64,000 nt of DNA from contig CM065307.1 of the NCBI GenBank assembly GCA_033032175.1, forward strand, positions 6,882,001-6,946,000. Reading direction: 5' to 3'. Both the position numbers and the translations under genes were made by a program. The notes under the pieces are model-generated. The model was not told where the DNA came from and did no database searches. It saw only the letters and a list, made by a program, of their open reading frames with translations. Positions 1 to 9,255 of this stretch are shown here, piece after piece (the first letter of the stretch is position 1; each line of letters starts with the position of its first letter). The stretch is from Saturnia japonica. Taxonomy: Eukaryota > Arthropoda > Insecta > Lepidoptera > Saturniidae.

Positions 1-194
1 ATAGCATAAACTTATTTTCTCACATTCTATACCATAAGATAGTGATTTGCAGCATTACAGTTTATTTCCGAAGGAAAGTACGTCATATGGGATTGAATTT
101 CGTGCAAGAAAGTTTTTTTTTTCACTATCATCACTATTTTATAAACGACCCCTAAAGATAATGTAAATGAAACTACTTTATAGTGGTGGTATAG

Positions 195-300
195 TATTTT
201 CCATGTTCTCCTGGCTAGCTACCACTCTCAAGTTGAAAATCTGTCATCAAGCACCTATGAAGTGTGTTCCAACAGTTCCACTTCTAGTATCCCCAATAGG
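195..300 (+). repeat. Fragment of dispersed SINE body
   Basis: The segment containing GCTAGCTACCACTCTCAAG and GAAAATCTGTCATCAAGCAC is the reverse complement of a stretch seen at about 32790-32860 and 35265-35345. It is the body of a dispersed Lepidoptera-type SINE without its tRNA head, lying in the intron just before the IntS4 exon at 345. Confidence 0.5.
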
Positions 301-344
301 CTTATGTGAATTCAGTTGAGATAAATTTTTTTTAAACACTTTAG

Positions 345-1512
345 ATACGGATGTGTACGGCACGGATCGTGGAGCCAGCCGCAGAGAGCGACACCGTGGT
401 GCGGTTCAGTGCGGGTCTCGCGGCCGGTGTGGCGCTCGAGGCGGAGATATGGCGCGTTAGCCGGCCCTCGCAACTACGCGTGCGCGTCGCGTACCCGGAC
501 CGACGCGTGCACGCGCTGCTTCCGCCGCAAGACCATCTGCGCGCGCTCGACCATCACAACGATAGTTCGTACATTTTACTCATGTTAATTTACACTTTAC
601 TCACAAAAGTTCACACTTTACTCTAGCAAGTTTGCACTTTACTGAGCGAAGTTAATAAGTTCACACGTAACTGCTCGTTATTATAAGATTAGTTTTTGTA
701 TTTTGATAGTTCTTATTATCAGAACTGCCTCGTTAGCCTAGTGGTCGTAAGCGCGACTGCTATGAGCGAGGTCCTGGGTTCGAATCCCAGGTCGAGCAAA
801 GTGTTATTGGGTTTTTCCTAAGAAATTCTCAGTAGCAGCTCGGAGATTGGTTTCGTGCCTGATAGGTTTAGGCCCAATAGGCTCGCCCCCTATTACATGG
901 GACCTAAAAATATACTCAGCGAACTGTGGGTGCCTCTGCCTAACTCTTCTGGGAATACAAGCGTGATGGTATGATGATGATGATGATTATTATTATCAGA
1001 TTCAGTGATCTTGCAAAAACCACAAGCAACTTTCGGTTGTGAATTTTATAATTGAGCCTCCCAATGGTGCTGTGAATTTATCTATACAACCTCACATTAT
1101 ACACCATGTTAATCAGTTTAAGCTGACAATATTATTTTACATGTTTCCTAAACCTGTTTTAATGAACAGTTTTTAAAGTAACAGTAGTAATATACCAGTG
1201 TCTAATATATTTTAAATTATGAGTCAAGCTAGCATTTTACCAAATTCTCAATGGACTAGAGCTAGAGCAAAGAAGTATTCATATATGACTGTGCTGTTAA
1301 TTTATTTTGTAGATGATGATGGTACTCAAAATGTGCGTCTACTTACGAAAGTGCTCATCTCACATGGAGTATGGACAGAACCATGCGGTGTGGATATCTC
1401 AATATGTCTTGCTGTGGAGGAGGGTGGTGCCCGGGAGCCTGCTCATCTGATTGAGCTTTGCAAACCTGTGCGAGTCACTGTCGCACCCAAACCTATCAAA
1501 CGTGGCATATAA
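345..1512 (+). CDS. IntS4: Integrator complex subunit 4, last two exons (partial)
   Basis: Integrator subunit 4 is a HEAT-repeat scaffold of the Integrator complex; with IntS9 and IntS11 it forms the RNA cleavage module that processes snRNA 3' ends and terminates paused Pol II. The two exons are 345-564 and 1313-1512. Exon one follows a pyrimidine run and TTTAG and encodes a beta-rich segment with VRFSAGLAAGV and VRVAYPDRRVH. It ends in phase 1 at a GT at 565. Exon two follows TTTTGTAG and encodes LLTKVLISHGVWTEP and a short tail ending KRGI, then TAA. The order and the ISH-x-VW-(T/S)-E-x-C pattern match the C-terminal domain of IntS4 as I recall it. The GT-AG phases agree, but the 565 donor (ATA|GTTCGT) is weak. 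The gene begins left of the window. An AATAAA signal lies at 1693. A SINE occupies the intron. Confidence 0.8.
724..989 (+). mobile_element. tRNA-derived SINE with target-site duplication
   Basis: This is a complete SINE. It starts with a tRNA-like head carrying an A box (TAGCCTAGTGGTC) and a B box (GGTTCGAATCC), then a body, then a GATGATGATGATT tail. An 11-bp direct repeat, TTATTATCAGA, flanks it at 713-723 and 990-1000, as expected of LINE-driven target-primed insertion. It sits inside the IntS4 intron in sense orientation. Related copies on the minus strand lie at about 12780-13036 and 32240-32495. It is not a functional tRNA gene because the acceptor stem does not close. Confidence 0.88.
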
Positions 1513-2225
1513 GACTATATGATCTAAACACTAGAGTGTTTATTATTGTAGAGGGACATAATACAATTTTATACTGGGAGGTTTGGCGTGTATTATGTAT
1601 ATTGTGATTGATCTGATAAATATCCATTGTATGAAAAGTAATTAAATTGTGAAGGAAAATATTTCTGGGTTATTACTATAAAGTGTTTATGTAATAAAAT
1701 ATGTTATTTTTTGATTTGTTAGCTGGTCTTACTACATTTCAGTGAAGTAATAAGAAAACTTATATATACTGAGAAAATTAATATTTTCAACATTCTTTTT
1801 TCACATTTGTCGTAAATTTTATGTTTTATTCATATAATGTTAAATATTTTGTAAATATCGACTTTTTTGCATAAAATTATGTTTTAAGAAAATAAGAGAC
1901 AATTAAAGTACAGATTTAAGACATCAGTAGAAGAGAGTTTGACTGTAAAATGAAATTAAGTTAACAATTTGATTATAAATAAATATGCATATAATAATAA
2001 TCAGAATAAAGTTTATGGACAAAATTTACATTACAATCAGATTATATTTAAAATATCTTTAAAAAATTGTCAATTATTTACAAGAAAATATATTATATTA
2101 ACTTCAATTTTATTTATTTTTCATTTAAAAAAATCACATTTCTTATTCTTGTACATTGAATATTATTTTATTTATTCATGGCAAAACTTAAAGTATGAAT
2201 TGTAACAAATGTATAAAATACCTAT
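1513..2225. other. IntS4 3' UTR and AT-rich spacer
   Basis: The stretch holds the probable IntS4 3' UTR, with AATAAA at 1693-1698, followed by very AT-rich DNA. No coding similarity, tRNA or clear repeat boundary was seen. The AT-rich open frame at 1969-2205 has low-complexity composition and no recognisable domain. Confidence 0.6.
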
Positions 2226-2449
2226 TTTAGCGGAAGTGAGGAACAGAGAGTAAAGTTCCTCATCCACCATAGAAAAGGGACGATCCTCCTACCAGACGCG
2301 TGTTATATCTGGCGGGCAGCTGCACAACAGTTGTACTCGGGTTCTTGTTTATATACTTAATTGAAGAGTTAATTTCTATAGCGCGATGTAGCATGCGTCG
2401 TAAGTGGCTCGATAGATGTCGCTATGTGTAGCTATATAGATGTCGCCAC
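2226..2449 (-). repeat. TRIM-like element, 3' LTR
   Basis: Left copy of the direct repeat, from TTTAGCGGAAG to GATGTCGCCAC on the plus strand. A polypurine tract lies immediately inside it on the minus strand. Confidence 0.7.
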
Positions 2450-2824
2450 ATCACTCCCTTCCGAGACGGAGGTCGATAGCAGGTAGAGTCGTCCATACAT
2501 CTTTGTGATGCTTGCCGGGCCAGTGGAATATTCTAGTGAGTCGGAACCAGATGCCACATAGTTCATGGTGAGTCGAAACTGTCTACAGTGATGCCCCAGT
2601 GAGTCGGGGTGATGCTGCAAGAATGCTCCAGTGAATCGGAATGTTGCAGTGCTGCGTCGACCAGGAGAGAAGTGCATCTCTGCTTGCTGACCGGCCAAAG
2701 TAGTCGTGGATGCTGGCTGGCTGTATGACTCGCCGCTTGAATGCTTGAGGAAGTGATGATGACGTCACGATGACGTAGCTTTTGCGAAGAAGGTTGCGCT
2801 GACGTTCATGCTCGGTGACACCAC

Positions 2825-3046
2825 TTTAGCGGAAGCGAAGAACAGAGAGTAAAGTTCCTCATCCGCCATAGAAAAGGGAAGATCCTCCGACCAGACGGGT
2901 GTTATGTCTGGCGGGCAGCTGCCCAACGGTTGTAGTCGGGTTCTTGTATATATACTCAATTGAAGAGTTAATTTCTATTGCGCGATGTAGGATGTTGTAT
3001 GTGGCTCGATAGATGTTGCTATGTGTAGCTATGTAGATGTCGCCAC
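2825..3046 (-). repeat. TRIM-like element, 5' LTR
   Basis: Right copy of the direct repeat, with the same start and end as the left copy. The adjoining interior begins with a TGG primer-binding-site-like sequence on the minus strand. Confidence 0.7.
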
Positions 3047-3168
3047 TCTATTTATAAAATCACATTTTACCTAAACAAATACTTTTATAACATACCACTT
3101 TAACATAATACACTTACACTTCACTAACAACTTCGTAGCCAACATTTGAATTTGAATTTGAAACATGT

Positions 3169-3461
3169 TGTGTGATTCGATAGCTATTTTAAATTAAAAA
3201 ATATGGAAGTATTATGGCATGTGCACGGTTCCACTCACCTTGGGCTGTCGCAAGTCGGGTCTTGTGTCCCGGGACGTAGCTTCGCTCCAGAGATGGGTTT
3301 TTTCCACACACGACACAATTTTATATTAATTTTTAGTGTTTTTGAATATTAGCGTGCGCGAGCGTTTCAGTTGTCGCAACGGCTTCTCAACGACTCGCAG
3401 ATGGCGCTAGGCGCGTCACATACCCGGGTGAGACCGTGTTGCCATTTATGAAAACCCAACA
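3169..3461 (-). repeat. BEL/Pao 3' LTR
   Basis: Left LTR of the BEL/Pao element and its 3' LTR in the direction of transcription. It begins TGTGTGATTCG and ends CCCAACA on the plus strand. It is about 98% identical to the LTR at 7618-7910 by eye, which suggests recent insertion. Confidence 0.92.
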
Positions 3462-3701
3462 TTTCCCCCCACCGAAATCCGCAAGGATTTCCCAGTTATC
3501 ATACCAAAGTTGACTTAATAAAACCTTGATTTGTGTGAGAGTAAATGAGGTTAAATAGAAATAATAAAAATGTATGCACGTTAGTTTAATATAGTAGACT
3601 GTATAATCATAAAATCTAATAAACATTATAATAATTTGAATATAGACATAAATAATAATGATTTTACATAATATTGTTAGATTGTAAAAGAAGAACTATA
3701 T

Positions 3702-5744
3702 TTATACTGAGTTCTGCTCCAACTGCAGAGGACTCACTTTGGAAACGGAACGAGTAAATTCGTTTCCATTTGAATTTCCTAAAGAAACAACACGGAAAAC
3801 GCCATAAGGGCCGTGATGTAGTTTTGATATTTTAGCTAACGCCCACTTGAAAGGTGAAGCATCATTATTAGTCAATACAAGATCGTTTACTTTGAGGTTT
3901 TGACATTTGGTAAACCATTTTTGACATTGTTGTAAAGTGTGTAAGTAATCTTGTCTCCAAAGTTTCCAAAATTGTTGTGACATTTGTTGGATCAACCACA
4001 AAATATTTAACTTGGAAGTAGAGATATTATGTAAATCGTACTGCAGTACCGATAAAAAGTCCCTACCTATGAGGAAATGAGCGGTTATTAGAACCTCAAA
4101 CTCGTTTGAAAAGCTGAGTAAAGAACATAAGGGTCTTGAATAGATTACAGCTTCAACGTGAGTAGAACGGTTACAGACTTCCTGAAATGATAGAGCCTTG
4201 GTATCAATACTAGTTTTTAAATGTAATATTGTAAGAAGCAGCGAGTGCTTTACATCAAACATTATATTCCAATGGGTAAGGCGGCCCCCTACCTTGAGAA
4301 AATAGTTGGAATTTATGAAGAGGTTCAGCTTTCGCAAGGATTTATTGCAGCTAATATTATGAAATAAAGTTGATAAATCACATGAAAAATTATGTATTTG
4401 AATGAATTTAACGATAATATCATGTGCCTTCCTAATGAAGGCTCCAAGAGGCTTACGTTTTCGAACAGTTACTCTGCGACTATGGGTGAACTGCAACCAT
4501 AGGACAATGATATTTAAAAGTTTGTAGAAGTTAAAATATTTTTCTACCAACCTGTAAATTTTTTTTGTTTGGCTAATCTCGTTGTAAGCAAGAATTATCC
4601 GAGGACATTTGAATTCAGGTGGCTTACTGTCTCTAAATTCAGCTATGGTTTTAATCGGCCAATGGGGCTGATTGAGATTTAGCCACTGAGGTTCGATAAA
4701 CCATTCTTGATTGGCTAAAAATTCAGATGGTAATACGTGACGAGAGTATATATCAGCGAATGAAGAATTTGATTGATTCAGAAACTTACGCAATAGCATA
4801 TAATGAGACGGTTGCGGACTCTGATCAACATTTATTTGCCGATACCTTTGACAAACGTATGTAGAAAGGCAAGTTCTATTTATACGAATGTTAGTCAACA
4901 GTTGAATAATAACGGCATTAAGTTTAGGACCTGGTAGTGATATTGAATCCATTGACATATTATTTGACGTCTTGCCAGGAGCATTAATTAGCGCTTGATG
5001 AGTAGTCGTGGCACTTGTATGTTTGGTAATGCAGAAATGCGGAATGATGAATTTCGAATTCATGTTCTGGCCATCACCAATGCAAGTCATATGCCCGAGC
5101 TCCTTATATTCACGCACGAATTTATGACACTTAGTTTTAAGGTCAGACTCCTTTTCTAATTTCGACTTTAAGTTGAGAAGTCGACGAGTTGCGATTTGAC
5201 TCGAGTCGCTGAGTTCAACTGATGGTCGAATTGGATTTTTAACAACATATTTACATGTATTGTCACATTTATGTTCTTTTGAAAATAAGTACTCTGCGAG
5301 TTCATTGTCTGGGTTACGCAGTGCCTCACTTGGTATATTTTCAATTTTCGAAACGGAATTCACCGCCTGGTCCAGGTTTCTGGTAAACGCACAGAAAGTT
5401 CTACCCAGAGCAACGTTTGCCGCAGTTAGAGTGGTACCACTAGTAGGACGATCATGTGCAGTCTGACCCAATATGACGTACCCAAAGACCGAACTCATTG
5501 CCACAGGTAATCCATGTTCACGCGGAAGTATCTTTTGACCGTTATAGATGTACGGAAACAGATCACCTGCAAGCAACATATCAACTGGTGCGGGCCTATA
5601 GTAAGTCGTGTCAGCTAACAACAAATGTTGAAACTCAAGAATAACTTTATTAGAAAGAGGCATTGTAGGTAGATTATTTGCTATATCAGATATGATAACC
5701 GCATCAGTAGATAGGATGGGTCCATCGCAGTGTCTCGGCTTCAC
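3702..5744 (-). pseudogene. BEL/Pao pol frame with deleted RT and integrase cores
   Basis: A 680-aa frame, open throughout but catalytically gutted. Residues 1-120 are the C-terminal part of the retroviral-type protease region. Residues 165-320 match the start of Pao-type reverse transcriptase (a RRLLNLKSKLE block, then EYKELGHM, then LPGPKL). At about residue 320 (near 4785) the frame jumps to the connection region (SRHVLPSEFLAN), so the YxDD catalytic box and RNase H are absent. VGGRLT at residues 485-490 marks the start of the integrase region. A second jump near residue 505 (about 4232) removes the integrase zinc and D,D catalytic core, and the end resumes with EAVIYSRPL, HFLIGR and the C-terminal fold. 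BEL/Pao polyproteins are normally much longer. Both deletions keep frame. A one-base shift separates it from the gag frame. Confidence 0.85.
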
Positions 5745-5827
5745 CTTGCAGGTGGTAAGACCGAACTCCCGAACTGGATTGCCTCCTAGACCAATCGGTT
5801 CAAAGTTACATTTACGTCGCGACAGGC

Positions 5828-7234
5828 CTAATCGTGTTGCACAGTCTTGATAATGTAGCTCGTCATAGCTCCGCTATCAATTAATGCACGTACGGTGTGG
5901 TACTGACCTCCATAATCTGCGACGTGAATAACCGCGGTGCCGAGCAAGACTGTCACATTAGCTGAGCACGTAAGTGAGACTGCACTAGAACTCGAATTTG
6001 CAAAAGAATCTATGTGCAGTGTGTGGTGATGCTTGTTTTTGCAGACCGTACAACGTACCTTTGACGGGCAGTCATCGATAGAATGTTCGCGTAAACAATT
6101 TTCACAAAGTTTTAATTGTTTAATTCTATCGAGACGCTGTGCCGGAGACAGGTCGATGTAGTCGGTGCATCGATAAATAGAATGCATCTTTTTGCAATAC
6201 AAACACTCCATGGATTTCTTTGAGTTTACATGTTGGTTTGCATTCATAACAGCTGACGACAAAGTCGGTCTCTGTGTATTTTTAAATTTTGGAGTCGCCG
6301 TCTTTGTACTAGTGGAATTAGTAGTACACTCAGACCTCTCGAGCACGCGTATATATTTTTCAATAAAAGTAATTAAATCATCGTAAGTGGGTAGTTTTGT
6401 ATCTCCTAGTTCTTTTTCTAATTCACGTTTAGTTGCGGGGTCAAGGTTACGCAAAGCAACATAGAATAAAATAAAACCCGTTAAATCTTCGATTTCTAGA
6501 ATCTGAAGTGCTCTAATGTTTTCCTGATATGTCTGTAAGAATTCATTAAGCCCAGATGCAGATTCATTCACTAACGGTTTGAAGGTGAATATTTTATCTA
6601 GATATGCTGTAGCTAATGCGCGTTTGTTATCATATCGTTTCACTAACGCACTCCAAACGATTTGATAGTTATCAGATGTTACTGGCATTGACTTTACAAT
6701 AGTCAAAGCAGGCCCGCTAACAGCTGAGAGTAAATAATAAAACTTCTCAATGTTCGCTAAGTCTTTGTTGTGGTGTATTAAGGTAGAAAATGTGTCACGA
6801 AAGGTTGGCCAGTTTTCAAGCTTACTGTCAAAAGGAAACAATTCTAATTTAGGTAACCTAGGTTTTACACAGCTGCCCTCTGCTTTCTCAGTTACACTAT
6901 GTTGTCCAAAGTTCAAACTACTCGAAACGCCGCAAATAAAATAATACATTTCGTCAAAACTTTCGAGTTCTTTATATGATGGTACATAACCGGGAGAGAA
7001 TTTCTTTTTAATCAGTGTGATGTCACCAATGCTTTGTGTGAACTTTTCCCGCCATTCGGGCAAATCATGAAAACGAGCATTAAATTCGCCTAGCAACTCA
7101 GGTTTGTCAGAAACATTTTTGGAAATATCATATAAAGTTTGTAATCTCTTAAAACACATTTCTTTCCTTATAATATGTGGTTGTACCAACTTGTCAAACT
7201 CCTCATCGGACCTGATATCAGGTTTCGGAGGCAT
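5828..7234 (-). CDS. BEL/Pao gag and protease start
   Basis: A 468-aa frame starting MPPKPDIRSDEEF. The N-terminal part is helical. A Gag core typical of the family (the DUF1759 type) runs from about residue 125, containing PKLELFPFDSKLENWPTF. Two Cys-Cys-His-Cys knuckles follow, CLYCKKMHSIYRC and CENCLREHSIDDC, then a third Cys-rich piece (CTVCKNKHHH). The aspartic protease begins at the end, with its catalytic motif in ALIDSGAMTS at about residue 450. The frame stops at 5828, just after this motif, and the rest of the protease lies in the neighbouring frame of the downstream reading frame. The product would package element RNA in the cytoplasm. It appears intact up to the frame change. Confidence 0.85.
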   Translation of the reverse strand: MPPKPDIRSDEEFDKLVQPHIIRKEMCFKRLQTLYDISKNVSDKPELLGEFNARFHDLPEWREKFTQSIGDITLIKKKFSPGYVPSYKELESFDEMYYFICGVSSSLNFGQHSVTEKAEGSCVKPRLPKLELFPFDSKLENWPTFRDTFSTLIHHNKDLANIEKFYYLLSAVSGPALTIVKSMPVTSDNYQIVWSALVKRYDNKRALATAYLDKIFTFKPLVNESASGLNEFLQTYQENIRALQILEIEDLTGFILFYVALRNLDPATKRELEKELGDTKLPTYDDLITFIEKYIRVLERSECTTNSTSTKTATPKFKNTQRPTLSSAVMNANQHVNSKKSMECLYCKKMHSIYRCTDYIDLSPAQRLDRIKQLKLCENCLREHSIDDCPSKVRCTVCKNKHHHTLHIDSFANSSSSAVSLTCSANVTVLLGTAVIHVADYGGQYHTVRALIDSGAMTSYIIKTVQHD

Positions 7235-7617
7235 TTTAAATAAAACAAATAGTTAATTACACCACAAAATAAAAATAGTAATGGCGGTCGGCTGCTGTCC
7301 GACGATTTTACGTAAATTAATTTTGAAAATGACGAACCTAAATATGATGTTAAGAATTTAGTTTTACGTTGGATTAGGAGTTATTATGAATAAAAATATG
7401 ATCTAAACTAATTTCAGAGTTGTAACTTGTGTACTTAAAGAAATAAATGTTATTTTTTACGCCAAGTTATACTTGAAACTACCTACCTACAAATACGTTG
7501 ACTAAAACGCTAAAATATAATTAATACGGGAATTATACCAATAAATACATGTAAATAATTAGATATTTAGTTGTATTGATATTGTAACTGGGTAATCCTG
7601 CTCGAATTAGACCAAAA

Positions 7618-7910
7618 TGTGTGATTCGATAGCTATTTTAAATTTGAAAATATGGAAGTATTATGGCATGTGCACGGTTCCACTCACATTGGGTTGTCGC
7701 AAGTCGGGTCTTGTGTCCCGGGACGTAGCTTCGCTCCAGAGATGGGTTTTTTCCACACACGACACAATTTTATATTAATTTTTAGTGTTTTTGAATATTA
7801 GCGTGCGCAAGCGTTTCAGTTGTCGCAACAGCTTCTCAACGACTCGCAGATGGCGCTAGGCGCGTCACATACCCGGGTGAGACCGTGTTGCCATTTATGA
7901 AAACCCAACA
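7618..7910 (-). repeat. BEL/Pao 5' LTR
   Basis: Right LTR of the BEL/Pao element and its 5' LTR in transcription order. It lies 152 bp past the SRA1 stop codon, in the same orientation as SRA1. It should carry the promoter and a polyadenylation signal of the element; only variant hexamers such as AATATA (minus strand, about 7771-7776) are visible. Confidence 0.92.
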
Positions 7911-8062
7911 CATGTTCTCCACAAGAAATATGACAACATAATCTATTTCATATGGAACAGTAAAACATACATGCATATTTGATCACACTTGACTTAATTA
8001 TAGGTTCTTTCTGTTATAATCCACTGTAGAAAACTGATACATAGTTAGGTCATATGATTCTA

Positions 8063-9120
8063 TTACTCATTATCAATGGCTAATAACTCAGAGCGAGCTA
8101 TGCAATGACGTATTAATAGTTTGACTCCAGGCATCCAAGTTCCAACAGTGCTCACATGGTCAACCATAAGTGCTCTATGAATGTCATCTGCCTTCTGTGG
8201 ATCATTGTCTTTGAGAGCTGAAAGCATTAGTATAACAGATTATTAGTTTCCATTAGTCACAGGTTCTATAAAGCCAACAAGTTTTAAGTAGACAACAGAA
8301 AATTTACAGAAAAAGTAATCAGAAACTAATAGACTTAAAAATGTCTTTAGATAATGTTTTAACAGACTTAAAAATGAGTTTATCTGTGCTGTAAAATATT
8401 AATATAAATTTTCACAAATTTATGAAAAAAAATGTTAAGTAATTAAAAAATCATGTGATGAAACTGAATCCACTTTTACCCTTTTTTTAAACATATATCT
8501 GTTAGTTAAACTAAGAAATTCTATAAATTTGTTTTAGGATAGACTGTAAAAAAAACTTATTGAAATCTAATAATTGCTTTTGATAATGCTGTATCTCACC
8601 ACAAGCTAAAACATTCATTTGCAACTGTATAGTTTTGTTTATCTTTCCGTTTGACCACATGTCCTCCATTAATGCTATTCGCCTTTTGATATCATTAAAT
8701 TTTGGGTTCAGTTCTGTACTACTTTCCATTATGTCTAAAAGTGTGCCCTTAACTTCTTTAAGGGTATTTTCACTATCAATATCTATTTCATCTTCTTCAA
8801 CCTTAAAAGGTTGTAAAGGTTGAGCAGCAAGCGTCATTGTTGGTATTGGAGGCAAATTCGTTGATGCAGGGGGAAGAGGACTTGAAGTGGTATTTGATAA
8901 AGGGAAAGCCACTCTTTTATTTAAGAAGTTTCTTGGTCTGTTAGGAGTTGTTTGCTGTACGTTGTACGAAAATTTCGGTGGATCGTTCCAACCAGGATCA
9001 TAGGTTGCTGAAAAATAAAGTATTTACTTTAACAGATGGTAACTAAAACTATCATACTATTTTTGATGTTCTCTAGATACCTTTAGAATCTTGCTTGGGA
9101 GTGGTGTTATAATTTTCCAT
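8063..9120 (-). CDS. SRA1: Steroid receptor RNA activator 1 homologue (SRA1)
   Basis: Three coding exons, 9120-9081, 9007-8600 and 8217-8063, join in phase to 603 nt (200 aa). In vertebrates SRA1 is both a non-coding RNA co-activator and a protein (SRAP) with a five-helix C-terminal domain related to the splicing factor PRP18; its role in insects is poorly defined. Exon one gives [13 protein letters not shown]. Exon two opens with [18 protein letters not shown], which matches the conserved SRA1 PGWNDPP-x-FSY signature, then a proline-rich linker ([15 protein letters not shown]), then an acidic stretch and the first helices ([13 protein letters not shown]). Exon three completes the domain with [26 protein letters not shown] and ends LLAIDNE. 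Donors are GTATCT and GTGAGA; acceptors end CAG. No canonical AATAAA or ATTAAA lies between the stop and the BEL/Pao LTR at 7910. Confidence 0.93.
8600..9007 (-). CDS. SRA1: SRA1 exon 2
   Basis: Central exon encoding the PGWNDPP motif, the proline-rich linker and the start of the helical domain. The acceptor TTTTTCAG lies before 9007 and the donor GTGAGA follows 8600. Reading through the donor would give an unrelated tail down to 8511, so the true frame leaves at the splice site. Confidence 0.9.
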
Positions 9121-9255
9121 GATAAAAAAAATAGTAAGGTTTTTATGTAATGAATTATAAAAGCTGAAACATTTAATATTTATTATTCCTTTTTATAATT
9201 TTTACAAAAATCTGACGTACGTTATCACTTAAAGAAACATTACTTTTGTGATGGC

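Larger units (their letters stand above)
2226..3047 (-). mobile_element. TRIM-like non-autonomous LTR element
   Basis: Two direct repeats of about 222 bp, at 2226-2449 and 2825-3046 and roughly 90% alike by eye, bracket 375 bp with no coding capacity. Read on the minus strand, the unit has LTR hallmarks. One base inside the right-hand (5') repeat is TGGTGTCACCGAGCATG, a primer-binding-site-like sequence beginning TGG. Directly before the left-hand (3') repeat is a purine run, GGAAGGGAGTG. The flanks CCTAT (2221-2225) and TCTAT (3047-3051) look like a decayed 5-bp target duplication. The repeat starts TGTGGCGACATC on the minus strand but does not end in a perfect CA. The interior contains several GTGAGTCGG-type motifs. 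The parent family is unknown; gypsy or BEL are possible. Confidence 0.7.
3169..7910 (-). mobile_element. Internally deleted BEL/Pao LTR retrotransposon
   Basis: A 4742-bp element on the minus strand. Two 293-bp LTRs (3169-3461 and 7618-7910) differ at only about six positions and read TGTTGGG...CACACA on the minus strand. The perfect 5-bp duplication CATGT flanks the unit at 3164-3168 and 7911-7915. A polypurine tract (GGTGGGGGGAAA) abuts the 3' LTR, and a TGG-starting primer-binding-site candidate lies three bases inside the 5' LTR. The interior has a gag-protease frame (7234-5828) and a second frame (5744-3702) with pieces of protease, reverse transcriptase, linker and integrase. The domain content and 5-bp duplication fit BEL/Pao. 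The RT/RNase H core and the integrase zinc and catalytic core are missing, so the copy cannot move without help in trans. Confidence 0.92.

Noticed and set aside
727..800. A tRNA gene
   Set aside because: A and B boxes are present, but the acceptor arm does not pair and the segment is the head of a SINE with its own target duplication.
2583..2959. Small proteins from the interior of the TRIM-like element
   Set aside because: The overlapping frames at 2432-2698, 2583-2768 and 2765-2959 have no domain and run across repeat boundaries.
8511..8599. SRA1 exon 2 read-through giving a longer C-terminus to 8511
   Set aside because: A good GTGAGA donor at 8599 and a conserved third exon at 8217-8063 that completes the helical domain show that the read-through is intronic.
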